Shown: positions 1 to 7,129 of the stretch, one piece after another
Layout of the letters: each line of letters opens with the position of its first letter
How positions within the stretch are numbered: the stretch's first letter is position 1
Source: Patescibacteria group bacterium UBA6805
Lineage (GTDB): Bacteria > Patescibacteriota > Minisyncoccia > Minisyncoccales > Minisyncoccaceae
NCBI GenBank assembly: GCA_002452735.1
Contig: DKFD01000010.1
Span: 1-16,219, forward strand
Length of the DNA: 16,219 nt
Direction of reading: 5' to 3'
Notes under the pieces: generated by a model
What the model saw: the letters and a program-made list of their open reading frames with translations, nothing else
What the model was told of the DNA's origin: nothing
Databases searched by the model: none
Position numbers and translations under genes: made by a program

Positions 1-543
1 AGAACAAAGATTGCCTGTCGGAGCAGACGAGAATGTCCCTTTGTTTGAGGCCCCGCAAGAACCATTAACGGGTGCTGGTATTGATGTTGAACCGCTGTAT
101 TTAACGCTACAAGTAATAACCGGGGATGTTGTTGTGCCCGTTCCTTGGCAATCCCAACTCCAAGAACTAACTACAGATCCGGTATAATTGGTTTTTAACC
201 AGCTAGATTTACCGACCTTACATCTTTCGTTCGGCCCGGGAGCGCTGCTTGTTTGATTGTTAGAAAAACTAGCACAAACAGGATAGGTTACTGAGTTTAA
301 ATAAGCACGGCAAGAGGCATTGGTTCCACCGTCTATTCCCAAACAATTCCACCTATAATCTTCAAAAGTTGAAGCCTCTGAAGCCGAAAATGTTCCCTGA
401 CTGCAAAGACCACTGGAGGGAAAAGAAGTAAAATAACCTGAATTGGCTGATCCGCACTGGCCATTAATCGCAGCAAAAGCTGAGTCGCCGCCAGTAAAAA
501 TAAAAACCAAGAATAATAATAAAAATAATGTCCTCTTGTTCAT
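1..543 (-). CDS. Secreted cysteine-rich repeat protein (3' end outside window)
   Basis: This frame opens with ATG at 543 and stays open through 181 codons to the left edge, so the C-terminus is missing. Residues 1-24 form a signal peptide: Lys/Arg at 3-4, a hydrophobic stretch at about 6-17, and an AFA signal-peptidase-I site at 22-24. The mature part is built of repeats of about 60-73 residues, each with four cysteines. Cys falls at 30, 47, 67, 78, then 90, 108, 132, 145, and a third unit begins with 163 and 180. The repeat signature is NGxCGxxNxGxFxSxP, then LCSxG, then WxCxG, then a final Cys. Such modules occur in extracellular proteins of Patescibacteria; their function is not known to me. 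Four Cys per unit suggests two disulfides per module. A good promoter lies just upstream, so the gene is probably transcribed apart from ftsQ. No Shine-Dalgarno precedes the ATG. Confidence 0.8.
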   Translation of the reverse strand, partial: MNKRTLFLLLFLVFIFTGGDSAFAAINGQCGSANSGYFTSFPSSGLCSQGTFSASEASTFEDYRWNCLGIDGGTNASCRAYLNSVTYPVCASFSNNQTSSAPGPNERCKVGKSSWLKTNYTGSVVSSWSWDCQGTGTTTSPVITCSVKYSGSTSIPAPVNGSCGASNKGTFSSAPTGNLCS

Positions 544-581
544 AAGTCTATGTTTATTTAATAATACTCTAAAGTTTTTAT

Positions 582-610
582 ATAGTAACAGAAAAGAGGA
601 CTTTTGTCAA
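582..610 (-). promoter_or_regulatory. Sigma70-type promoter for the secreted Cys-rich protein gene
   Basis: On the minus strand a perfect -35 TTGACA (610-605) is followed after 17 bp by -10 TACTAT (587-582, 4 of 6 consensus). The predicted transcript starts near 575, giving a leader of about 30 nt before the ATG at 543. The -35 begins 7 bp beyond the ftsQ stop codon, so it marks a new transcription unit immediately after ftsQ. Confidence 0.65.
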
Positions 611-616
611 ACGAAT

Positions 617-1399
617 CTATTCTCTCTTTTTAACAACAGCTTGGTTGCCCCATCTTAACTCAATGTATTGAAAAATATTTAAATTATTCAGGTATTTATC
701 CTGTTTCAGCACTATTTCCATTTTTTCAATCTGCCAATCAAAGTCATCGCTTAGGTTAAAAATGAAATCGCATCCCCTTACGTCCTCCAAAATAAATTTG
801 TCCAAGAAAAGAGAGAAAAAATTCGCCTCCAGTCCATACCCTTTCATTTTTTCCTTCAGGAAAAGAGCGGAGCTAATCGCTTTTTCTTTGTTTAGACCAC
901 CTCCTTTTTCGTCCAGTAAAATCAAACTGTTGTTTTCTTGCCTTGAACATGGCCCGATAAAACTCCCCCTTCTGTCAACCAAAGAACAATTGTTATCGTC
1001 GCACCAAATTGCTGCTGGCTCTTTCTCTAAAATCTCCAAATAAACCAATCCTTTCACGTAATCTTTTTTAATGGCGACGCTTTCTATTTCCGGAAACCTT
1101 TCCATCAGCTCGCTTGATTTGCTCTCAAGCGAAACAAGAATGTTGTTTATAACGATTTCCCGGCCAAAAAACTCGAAAGAAGAAACAAACAATTCCTGGG
1201 CAACTTTTTTGATGTCTTCCTGGGAAACCGTTTTATTGCCGGCGACTTCCAGCCCCTTTATTCTCATGTCGGGAGAAAAATAGTAAAGAGCCGAGGCGCT
1301 CAAGGCGAAAGAAAAAACAATCAGGCCCAAGCCGAAAAATAATTTCTTCAAGAAACTCTTTTTGGCTTTTCTCTTTTTAATGCGCCTTCTCCTTTTCAT
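617..1399 (-). CDS. ftsQ: Cell division protein FtsQ/DivIB family
   Basis: This 260-residue protein has the FtsQ layout. A very basic cytoplasmic tail (residues 1-19, Arg/Lys-rich) precedes one transmembrane helix (about 21-41). A POTRA domain (about 45-125) follows, with the typical opening IKGLEVAGNKTVS and the stretch FPEIESVAIKKDY leading to LEILEKEPAAIW. The beta domain comes last (about 130-250). FtsQ is a bitopic divisome protein that links early cytoplasmic and late periplasmic division proteins through FtsB/FtsL. The ATG at 1399 overlaps the FemAB stop codon by 4 nt (ATGA), indicating translational coupling. Unlike the classical dcw cluster, ftsA and ftsZ do not follow; the next gene is a separately promoted secreted protein. 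Sequence identity to model FtsQ is low, so the call rests on architecture and the POTRA motifs. Confidence 0.85.
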   Translation of the reverse strand: MKRRRRIKKRKAKKSFLKKLFFGLGLIVFSFALSASALYYFSPDMRIKGLEVAGNKTVSQEDIKKVAQELFVSSFEFFGREIVINNILVSLESKSSELMERFPEIESVAIKKDYVKGLVYLEILEKEPAAIWCDDNNCSLVDRRGSFIGPCSRQENNSLILLDEKGGGLNKEKAISSALFLKEKMKGYGLEANFFSLFLDKFILEDVRGCDFIFNLSDDFDWQIEKMEIVLKQDKYLNNLNIFQYIELRWGNQAVVKKRE

Positions 1400-2415
1400 A
1401 AATTTCTTTTTTTCTTTCTTAATTGCTCAAAAACAAAGACCAGCCAGTATTTCCAGCTCAAGGGATAGTCCTTGGTTTTAACGTAATCTTTCTCGGTGCC
1501 CCCGAATCCTTTTTTGAACAAAGTCAGCCCTTTCCAGGGATGATTGCCGTTTTCTTCGGACCGGGGAATAATTCCCCAAAAATTATACCTTTGGCAACCT
1601 CTCCTTTTGGCCTCTTTAATCGCCTCCCATTGAACAAGATAAGAAACAGGTGCCTTGGAGGGCAAAGAAGCACCCTGATGGTAAAAAGCCCTCTGGGAAT
1701 GAAAAATTATCATGGCCGAGGACAAAACATCTTCATTGTGCTTTCCGCAGAATATCAAGGCCTGGTTGTCTTTGGAAAAAACTTCAAACTCTCTTTCCAG
1801 ATATTCTTTGGAAAAAGGAACGAAAGAATGCCTTTTGGCCGTTTCCCAATATATTTCCTCAAAGCTCTCCAAATCTTCTTTTCTGGTGGATTTAACGACA
1901 TGCACGCCCCCCTCCTTCTCTGCCTGACGGATAAGGTAGCGGGTCGTCTTCCTCATATTTTTTAACAATTCTTCTTCAGACAAGGTCAAATCCAACTCCC
2001 AGGTAGTCTCCGGGTGCATGTGCATGGGAGCGTTGACAAACCGGAAATACTCAAACAATTGGTTGTTCTCTTCTGTTCTTAAAAGCAAAGGAGCGATTCT
2101 TAAAAACCAAACCCCTTCTTTTTTCCCCAGTTGCTTTAAATGAAAAACAATTTTTTCCAAAACGTCTTTCTTTTTTTCTTCTTTCAAAAAAACGGGGCCG
2201 TGGGGCACGAAAAGGAAACTGCCTCTCCTGGCCTTGGTCCCGATAACCTGGAAAACCGCCAAAAGTCCGGAATTAAAAACTCCGAAACGCCAAACCTTGT
2301 TTCCCAAGAGCAGGTTGAACTCGCCCCAGCTCCAAGAATGGCAAAAAGTCTTTTCTTGGCACAAAAAAAGAAAATTCTCCCACTCTTCTTTGTTCCCTAT
2401 TTCTTTGACCTCCAT
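1396..2415 (-). CDS. FemAB-family aminoacyl-tRNA-dependent peptidoglycan bridge ligase
   Basis: This 339-residue protein belongs to the FemA/FemB/FemX group, which transfers an amino acid from aminoacyl-tRNA to the peptide stem of a lipid-linked or UDP-linked wall precursor. Two GNAT-like lobes are seen (about 1-140 and 145-310). Diagnostic stretches are KNMRKTTRYLIRQAEKEG (152-169), RYNFWGI (276-282) and HPWKGLTLFKKGFGG (292-306), the typical C-terminal signature. The length matches FemX-type single-residue ligases; the long coiled-coil insertion of staphylococcal FemA/B is absent. The product should be cytoplasmic or peripheral at the membrane, although the C-terminal tail is hydrophobic then basic (about 321-338). 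It starts directly after the TIM-barrel stop codon and overlaps ftsQ by 4 nt. The amino acid transferred and the acceptor cannot be told from sequence. Confidence 0.88.
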   Translation of the reverse strand: MEVKEIGNKEEWENFLFLCQEKTFCHSWSWGEFNLLLGNKVWRFGVFNSGLLAVFQVIGTKARRGSFLFVPHGPVFLKEEKKKDVLEKIVFHLKQLGKKEGVWFLRIAPLLLRTEENNQLFEYFRFVNAPMHMHPETTWELDLTLSEEELLKNMRKTTRYLIRQAEKEGGVHVVKSTRKEDLESFEEIYWETAKRHSFVPFSKEYLEREFEVFSKDNQALIFCGKHNEDVLSSAMIIFHSQRAFYHQGASLPSKAPVSYLVQWEAIKEAKRRGCQRYNFWGIIPRSEENGNHPWKGLTLFKKGFGGTEKDYVKTKDYPLSWKYWLVFVFEQLRKKKRNL

Positions 2416-3129
2416 TTATTTAAAAAACTTCTTAATGTATGCGTCTCTGCCTTGAAGGGTCTTTAAAATATATTCTTTTACTTTCAACTGATCCCTAATG
2501 GAATTTTCCAGCTCCAAAGCGCAAAAATCGGAAAAAAGACCCAGAGAATACTTCTTTAAATAATCGAATTCCGGCAAGCTCTCAAAGCTGTGACTGTCGT
2601 ATTTGAGTTTTTCATCCTTTCCGATTTTAAACTCTTTCTTAACCGCGCTTATATGATTGCATCTTACCGGAAACTTGTTCAAAAGAGCGAAATCGTGATT
2701 GAACTTTTCCAGGTTCGTTATCCGGTCGTTCTCCAAATGGGCGAAATCAAGGCAAATCCCCCCGAACCTTTTGATTTCTTTTTCATCAAATCCTCCCGCC
2801 GAAGTATTTTCTATGGCAATGATGCTGGCATATTTTATCCATTCAAGAGGAATAGGATAAACTTGGGCGGAATGAACGCAAAATATCTGGGTGTTGTATT
2901 TTTTGATGAAAAATTCCAATTCCTGAACCTCCATGTCTTCTCTTAAATGAACGAAAGGGATGCTCTTGATGCCTGATTTGGAAATGAGGTCGTACAGTCC
3001 TCTCCTCTCGTTCTTGTCGAGACAGGTCGGGAAAAGAGCCACCTCCTCAAGGTCGAACAGCTGGACTTCCTTGATTTTCCCCTTCCAATTGGCATTGAAA
3101 GTTGTGGTAATGGTTGGCAATATGTTCAT
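2416..3129 (-). CDS. Xylose-isomerase-like TIM-barrel protein (sugar isomerase/epimerase or AP-endonuclease-2 fold)
   Basis: This 237-residue soluble protein shows an alternating beta/alpha pattern with likely metal ligands at strand ends: His61 in FVHLRED, Glu107 in IAIENTSAGGF, Asp128 and His131 in GICLDFAHLEND, His159 in CNHIS, and Glu206 in ALELEN. Glu, Asp/His, His and Glu at these points fit the xylose-isomerase-like TIM-barrel superfamily, whose members isomerise or epimerise sugars or cleave phosphodiesters in a metal-dependent way. No substrate can be assigned. It is somewhat shorter than typical members (about 260-290 residues). It sits 4 nt after ybaB and abuts the FemAB gene, so a role in making or processing an envelope sugar is plausible but inferred. 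A family-wide function in Patescibacteria is not known to me. Confidence 0.6.
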   Translation of the reverse strand: MNILPTITTTFNANWKGKIKEVQLFDLEEVALFPTCLDKNERRGLYDLISKSGIKSIPFVHLREDMEVQELEFFIKKYNTQIFCVHSAQVYPIPLEWIKYASIIAIENTSAGGFDEKEIKRFGGICLDFAHLENDRITNLEKFNHDFALLNKFPVRCNHISAVKKEFKIGKDEKLKYDSHSFESLPEFDYLKKYSLGLFSDFCALELENSIRDQLKVKEYILKTLQGRDAYIKKFFK

Positions 3130-3133
3130 GGGA

Positions 3134-3391
3134 TTAAAAATTAAGACCTGATATTTCTGCGGCTTTTTGGGCCATTATGATTTTCGCTTCTTGGGAAACC
3201 TTGTTTATGCATTCCCTCAAAACCTCCTCCTGCTTTTCCTTGCTTAATCGGGGATTCAATTCAATACTAACGATTTCCGCCTTGCCGTTAATAACCACCT
3301 TTACGCCGTTAATCTCTTTCTCCAACCTTTCCCGCCCCAAGCCGTCTTCAAGGTCTTTCAGTTTCTTCAATTGTTGTATTTTATCAAACAT
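3134..3391 (-). CDS. ybaB: YbaB/EbfC-family nucleoid-associated protein
   Basis: The 85-residue product starts with an amphipathic, charged helix (about 1-25: MFDKIQQLKKLKDLEDGL). A short beta sheet follows (about 27-45: INGVKVVINGKAEIVSIELN), then a second long helix. This is the YbaB/EbfC fold, a small dimer that binds DNA without strong sequence preference. It is a little shorter than the usual 100-110 residues, mainly because the N-terminal helix is short. In many bacteria ybaB sits beside dnaX and recR; here it is inside an envelope gene run, 12 nt after the LamG pseudopilin stop and 4 nt before the TIM-barrel gene. Its placement probably reflects operon shuffling, with no clear link to the neighbours. 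Confidence 0.85.
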   Translation of the reverse strand: MFDKIQQLKKLKDLEDGLGRERLEKEINGVKVVINGKAEIVSIELNPRLSKEKQEEVLRECINKVSQEAKIIMAQKAAEISGLNF

Positions 3392-3403
3392 ATCATCATT
3401 ATA

Positions 3404-4294
3404 TTAATTTTCTCCCAAGCTGTCTAATATTTCAACGAGGCGCTCAGCGTATTCCCGGGATTCGACGCTCTTGTTGGCCAACAACCTGTTCAGACCAGAA
3501 TAATAGTTTTCTTGGATTTGAGAAGTGGGAACAGCCGCGTTATATATGCGGACATCGTCTATTGAGCCGTTGAGCCAAGTATCGTAGCCTATGTTTGCAG
3601 CGCCTATTTTTAATGATTGACTAGTTGTCATGATCGCATAATTCCAATTTGAACTTGCTACCAGAATACCGTTTATGTATAATTTTGGGATACTGCCATC
3701 ATGAGTGGCCGTTATATAATACCAAGTATTCAAATTCAACGACGATGGACTTGTTATAAAAACTTTTATGTATGGAGTTATACTGTTTGTAAATACGACC
3801 GTTACCGTTCTATTTAAATTAGTTTTGAGGTCATAACTATCCTCCCATCCTTTTGCAACAATATATCCACCATCTTTAGCAATAGCTATTTTTACCCATA
3901 CAGAAATTGTAATCATGCTGGTAATATTTAAGTTCGTTCCGTTCCCGCAATTCACGTAATCATCCGTCCCGTCAAAAGCCAGGCAACCCTTGGAAACGCA
4001 TTCCGAGGCGGTTCTCCAGGAAGGAGAGGTGTAGCTTCCTCCTCCGGCTCCATACCAAGTGCCGGTGTTGGCTCCCCAGTGGTCCTGGGCCGTGGTTCCC
4101 GAAGCGTCATCCAGCCTCCATTCGGAAACCAGGTTCAGCATCAGAGAATTCTTCAAGGAACTGGAAAACGCCTGTCCTTTGGCAATGGTGGCCCTTGAAG
4201 AAACCCCGGCCATGGAAACGATAATGAAGGCGGAAAGGATTCCGACTATGACGATGACCACCAGTATTTCGATGAGGGTGAAGGATTTATTCAT
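3404..4294 (-). CDS. Type IV pilin-like protein with LamG (concanavalin A-like) domain, copy 1
   Basis: The 296-residue protein starts with a class III signal segment, MNKS then FTLIEILVVIVIVGIL, ending in a hydrophobic helix to about residue 27. This is the pseudopilin hallmark (FTLIE with Glu at +5). The residue before the cut site would be Ser instead of the usual Gly. A LamG-like lectin domain follows (about 55-258): SEWRLDD at 57-63, CLAFDGTDDYVNCG at 104-117, LNTWYYITATHDGS at 188-201, and the closing GSIDDVRIYNAAVPTSQIQ at 243-261. A charged tail ends the protein. It is probably displayed on or assembled into a pilus-like surface structure and may bind glycans. Residues of about 120-240 come from AT-rich DNA (about 33% GC in 3601-3840) while the 5' part is about 61% GC (4021-4140). 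A second copy lies at 15399-16219. Confidence 0.88.
   Translation of the reverse strand: MNKSFTLIEILVVIVIVGILSAFIIVSMAGVSSRATIAKGQAFSSSLKNSLMLNLVSEWRLDDASGTTAQDHWGANTGTWYGAGGGSYTSPSWRTASECVSKGCLAFDGTDDYVNCGNGTNLNITSMITISVWVKIAIAKDGGYIVAKGWEDSYDLKTNLNRTVTVVFTNSITPYIKVFITSPSSLNLNTWYYITATHDGSIPKLYINGILVASSNWNYAIMTTSQSLKIGAANIGYDTWLNGSIDDVRIYNAAVPTSQIQENYYSGLNRLLANKSVESREYAERLVEILDSLGEN
3949..4224 (-). repeat. Conserved 5' block of LamG pseudopilin copy 1 (direct repeat, partner 15944-16219)
   Basis: This 276-bp block aligns without gaps to 15944-16219. By hand count there are roughly 45 mismatches, about 84% identity, and both have about 60% GC where sampled. It encodes the end of the pilin helix through the start of the LamG fold. 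Confidence 0.8.
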
Positions 4295-4313
4295 TTCCTT
4301 ATTTTACTACAAA

Positions 4314-5564
4314 TCACCTCTTATTGACAAGCGATTTGACGATTGAAGCGATTTCCTTTGCTTCTTCAAAAGATACCCTGATATGAGTGGGTAGAGAAAC
4401 GATATTCTTTGATATTTTTTCCGCCAATCGGCACTCCCCTTTTTCATACCCCATTTTTTCCTGAACGGTTTTCGGAGGGACGATAATCGTTTCCCTCCAC
4501 CCGTCGTTTAAAAACACATTGAATTTCCTCATCTCGGAAATAATCAACGCGGACTTGTCGCTAACCAAAGGAAACCTCATAAAAACCGGTTTCCTTTTCC
4601 CGAAGTCCTCACTGAAAACAGCGACATCCTTTAATTCTTTAAAATATATCCAAGCTATTTTCCTTCTATGCTCATTGAATTTCTCCAGCTTGTTCAATTG
4701 GTTCAAGGCCAGACAAGCCAGGGCATTGGGAAGCTTTTTGCCGAAAGACGAAGGCAGAATCCCTTGGTTCTCTTCCTTGGTGACCGACCTTAAAGAAAAA
4801 GCATTCAACTCGAACATCATTGACCAGAAAATTCTTCCCGGCCTGAACCTGAACAAGGGAAGAAAAACATATTCCATTAAAAAGGGATAGATTAATTGCT
4901 CAAAAATCCAGAAAGAAGAAGGAAAAGGAGAATTCTCATAAATTTCCTTAATTCTGTTTAGAAGATTCCTGTTATTGACCGCGAGCATGCCGCCAAAAAC
5001 AGAAGAAATGATTTTATCCTTGCCGAAGCTGAAAAAGCTGACATCGCCGAAAGAACCGCAATATTTGCCGTCATACTCGGCCCCCAAAGAATGGGCACAG
5101 TCCTCGATTAGATACAAATTGTTTCTTTGGCAAATACCCTTAACCGCCCCTATCTCCGCCGGCCAGCCGAAGGTGTGTTGGACAATTACTGCTTTGGTTC
5201 TGGGAGAAATCTTTTCCTCTATTTTCTTCTCGTCAATATTCAGGTCGCTTTTCAAATCAACGAAAACCGGCCTGGCTCCGGTCTTGATAATCGGATTGAC
5301 AACCGCGTTGCAGGTAAAGCCCTGAATAATGACCTCGTCTCCCTTCTTGATGTTCATGGCCTGAAGAATGGCCAGAAGACAGCTCCGGCCGCTGTTGAAA
5401 GAAAAACAATCGCCCAGATTGAATTTTTCTTTAAAAGTTCTCTCCATCTCCTGAATTTCAAGGCCCTTTTTCCATCTCCCTGGAGAAAAAACGAGCTTCA
5501 AGCTCAAAGACACGTCGTCTTTTTCAAAATTGGGAGAAAGAATGCTGGAAATCACTTTTTTCAT
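4314..5564 (-). CDS. DegT/DnrJ/EryC1/StrS-family PLP-dependent aminotransferase
   Basis: The 416-residue protein matches the sugar aminotransferase group that converts keto-sugar nucleotides to amino sugars, usually for surface glycans. Visible family features are the N-terminal FNSGRSCLLAIL (56-67), GDEVIIQGFTCNAVVNPI (75-92), the cofactor-binding Asp155 in YLIEDCAHSLGA, and FGDVSFFSFGKDKIISSVFGG (172-192) with Lys184 as probable Schiff-base lysine. The usual HPTK before the lysine reads GKDK, and the normally glycine-rich GEGG reads VFGG. These are differences from the classical members, but the fold motifs are intact. The start overlaps the Mur ligase stop by 4 nt (ATGA), so the two are likely translated together. 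The amino acceptor could be a sugar nucleotide or another carbonyl compound; the sequence does not decide. Confidence 0.85.
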   Translation of the reverse strand: MKKVISSILSPNFEKDDVSLSLKLVFSPGRWKKGLEIQEMERTFKEKFNLGDCFSFNSGRSCLLAILQAMNIKKGDEVIIQGFTCNAVVNPIIKTGARPVFVDLKSDLNIDEKKIEEKISPRTKAVIVQHTFGWPAEIGAVKGICQRNNLYLIEDCAHSLGAEYDGKYCGSFGDVSFFSFGKDKIISSVFGGMLAVNNRNLLNRIKEIYENSPFPSSFWIFEQLIYPFLMEYVFLPLFRFRPGRIFWSMMFELNAFSLRSVTKEENQGILPSSFGKKLPNALACLALNQLNKLEKFNEHRRKIAWIYFKELKDVAVFSEDFGKRKPVFMRFPLVSDKSALIISEMRKFNVFLNDGWRETIIVPPKTVQEKMGYEKGECRLAEKISKNIVSLPTHIRVSFEEAKEIASIVKSLVNKR

Positions 5565-7129
5565 TTTAAAAGATTGATTAATTTTTCCGGAACCCGGCCT
5601 TCCAGAAGAACAACGTCGCCCAAAGACAATTCCTTTATTATCTTTTCACGTATTTTCAAGGGATTGTTCATGAAAACAACGCTTCCTCCCTGTTTTTTAA
5701 TCGCGGGCAAGCATTCTTTACTGGTGATAACGGCCCAATCGCAAACCCCCGCGATTTTCTTTCCTATTTCTTCGTGTGCAACCCTCGAATCCGTTCCCAG
5801 CTCAATCAAGCAGGGCATGACCACGACTTTTTTCCCGGACCAATGCTTCAAGTGGTCTAAATGGGACAAAACTCCGCTGGGGTTGGAAGAATAGCTGAAA
5901 TCAAGAATGTCGATTCCTTTGAAGGAAAATAGATTGCTTTTGGGTTTAATTTTCCTGCAGGCCGAAGCAATGTCTTTGAGTCCCATGCCCAATTTCCTGG
6001 CCACGGCGATGGCGGCCAAAAGATTGGAAACGTTCTGCTCCCCCACTGCTTCTGCCTCGATTTTTACCGAATCCCTGTTCTTAAAACAGGCCCTGAAGCT
6101 GAGCTTGCTTTTTTCAATTTTGACGTCCTCGGCCCAAACGTCTTCTCTGTCCAAAACGCCGTATTTCAGATTGGAAATGTTTTTTTTGAATCCCCCTCTT
6201 ACCGGTTCCGAATCCCAGTTCAAAATCGCCAAACCCTCTTCGGGCAGACAGTCAATCAATTCAAACTTTGCCTTGATGATATTCTCCTGCGAACCGAAAG
6301 TGGCCAGATGCTGGTTGTTTATTCCGGTAATTATTCCTATCTTGGGCCCGGCAATGGAACAAAGCAATTTTATTCCTCCCCGGTTATAGGCACCCATTTC
6401 GCAAATGAAAATTTCGTGCTCCTCGTTAAGCTTTTTCAAAATATATTCGGAAACACCCATTTCCGAATTCTCGTTCTTTTCCGTGGCCGCAACCTTGAAG
6501 TCGGAAGAAAGAATGGTTTTCAAAAATTCCTTGACCGAACTTTTGCCGAAGCTCCCGGTAATGCCGACTGTTAAAAGATTGTTCAGATTTTTCCTTTTTC
6601 TTGTTGCTTTTTTTATTATTCTGTTCCGCAAAACAATCGTCAGGGGCTGGAAAACGATAACGACGAAAGAAACGATAAGGGGGGCCAGAAGTTCCAGCAA
6701 AAAAAGATAAGAAACGGTGAAAAAGGGAGAATTCAGATGATTATAAAAAACATCAAAGGAAAAAAACAACAAAAAAGCGAAGCTGAAAAAACCAAGGAAA
6801 ATGATTTTCTTGGTGAACTCCGGCCTTTTTAGTTTTCCAATAAACAAATTTTTAAGAAAAACAAATCCCTCCAGTATAAAAACCGCGTAAAAAACAGCCA
6901 AGGGCATCAAATGAAGAGAGGCCAACACGAAGAAAACAAAAAATAGAAGCCAGCCGGATATTATTCTTTTTCCGGATTCTGTTTTAAAATGAGCCAGAAA
7001 TCTGCCGAAATGATAGTTTTTCAGCTGCCAGAGATACAGCCAAAAAAGATAATTTTTAACCTGCTTCAAAAACCAGGATATTACGGCTAAAAAAAACAAT
7101 AAGACAAATGTTGATTCTAAATAAGCCAT
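5561..7129 (-). CDS. Membrane-anchored Mur ligase-family protein (MurF-like)
   Basis: The 522-residue product joins about five N-terminal transmembrane segments (approximately 5-25, 56-77, 78-96, 108-128, 136-162) to Mur ligase central and C-terminal domains. The ATP loop is GITGSFGKSS (189-198). Other Mur motifs follow: EMGAYNRGGI (244-253), TGINNQHLATFGS (268-280), the probable carbamylated Lys288 in IKAKFEL, LNWDSEPV (303-310), GEQNVSNLLAAIAVA (363-377, Gln where His is common), and DFSYSSNPSG (410-419), corresponding to the MurF DxYNANP motif. The C-terminal KGSR-type stretch is replaced by LLEGRVPEKL. Mur ligases form amide bonds to amino acids or dipeptides. Here the MurF N-terminal UDP-MurNAc-binding domain is missing and the membrane part stands in its place, so the substrate may be lipid-linked or envelope-bound. 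It overlaps the hydrolase by 1 nt and the aminotransferase by 4 nt. Confidence 0.85.
   Translation of the reverse strand: MAYLESTFVLLFFLAVISWFLKQVKNYLFWLYLWQLKNYHFGRFLAHFKTESGKRIISGWLLFFVFFVLASLHLMPLAVFYAVFILEGFVFLKNLFIGKLKRPEFTKKIIFLGFFSFAFLLFFSFDVFYNHLNSPFFTVSYLFLLELLAPLIVSFVVIVFQPLTIVLRNRIIKKATRKRKNLNNLLTVGITGSFGKSSVKEFLKTILSSDFKVAATEKNENSEMGVSEYILKKLNEEHEIFICEMGAYNRGGIKLLCSIAGPKIGIITGINNQHLATFGSQENIIKAKFELIDCLPEEGLAILNWDSEPVRGGFKKNISNLKYGVLDREDVWAEDVKIEKSKLSFRACFKNRDSVKIEAEAVGEQNVSNLLAAIAVARKLGMGLKDIASACRKIKPKSNLFSFKGIDILDFSYSSNPSGVLSHLDHLKHWSGKKVVVMPCLIELGTDSRVAHEEIGKKIAGVCDWAVITSKECLPAIKKQGGSVVFMNNPLKIREKIIKELSLGDVVLLEGRVPEKLINLLK

Noticed and set aside
443..658. Short plus-strand open frame spanning the ftsQ end and the secreted protein start
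   Set aside because: It crosses a promoter and two real minus-strand genes, and has a composition typical of reversed signal-peptide and leader sequence.
1423..1965. Plus-strand open frame of 180 codons
   Set aside because: Antisense to the FemAB gene; no start signal and no recognisable protein features.
3949..4224. Insertion sequence or transposon end as explanation for the LamG repeats
   Set aside because: The repeated DNA is coding sequence within the same gene family; no inverted ends, target duplications or transposase are seen.
5127..5894. Long plus-strand open frame (255 codons)
   Set aside because: It lies antisense to the aminotransferase and Mur ligase genes, both with clear motifs, and its translation has no domain or sensible composition.
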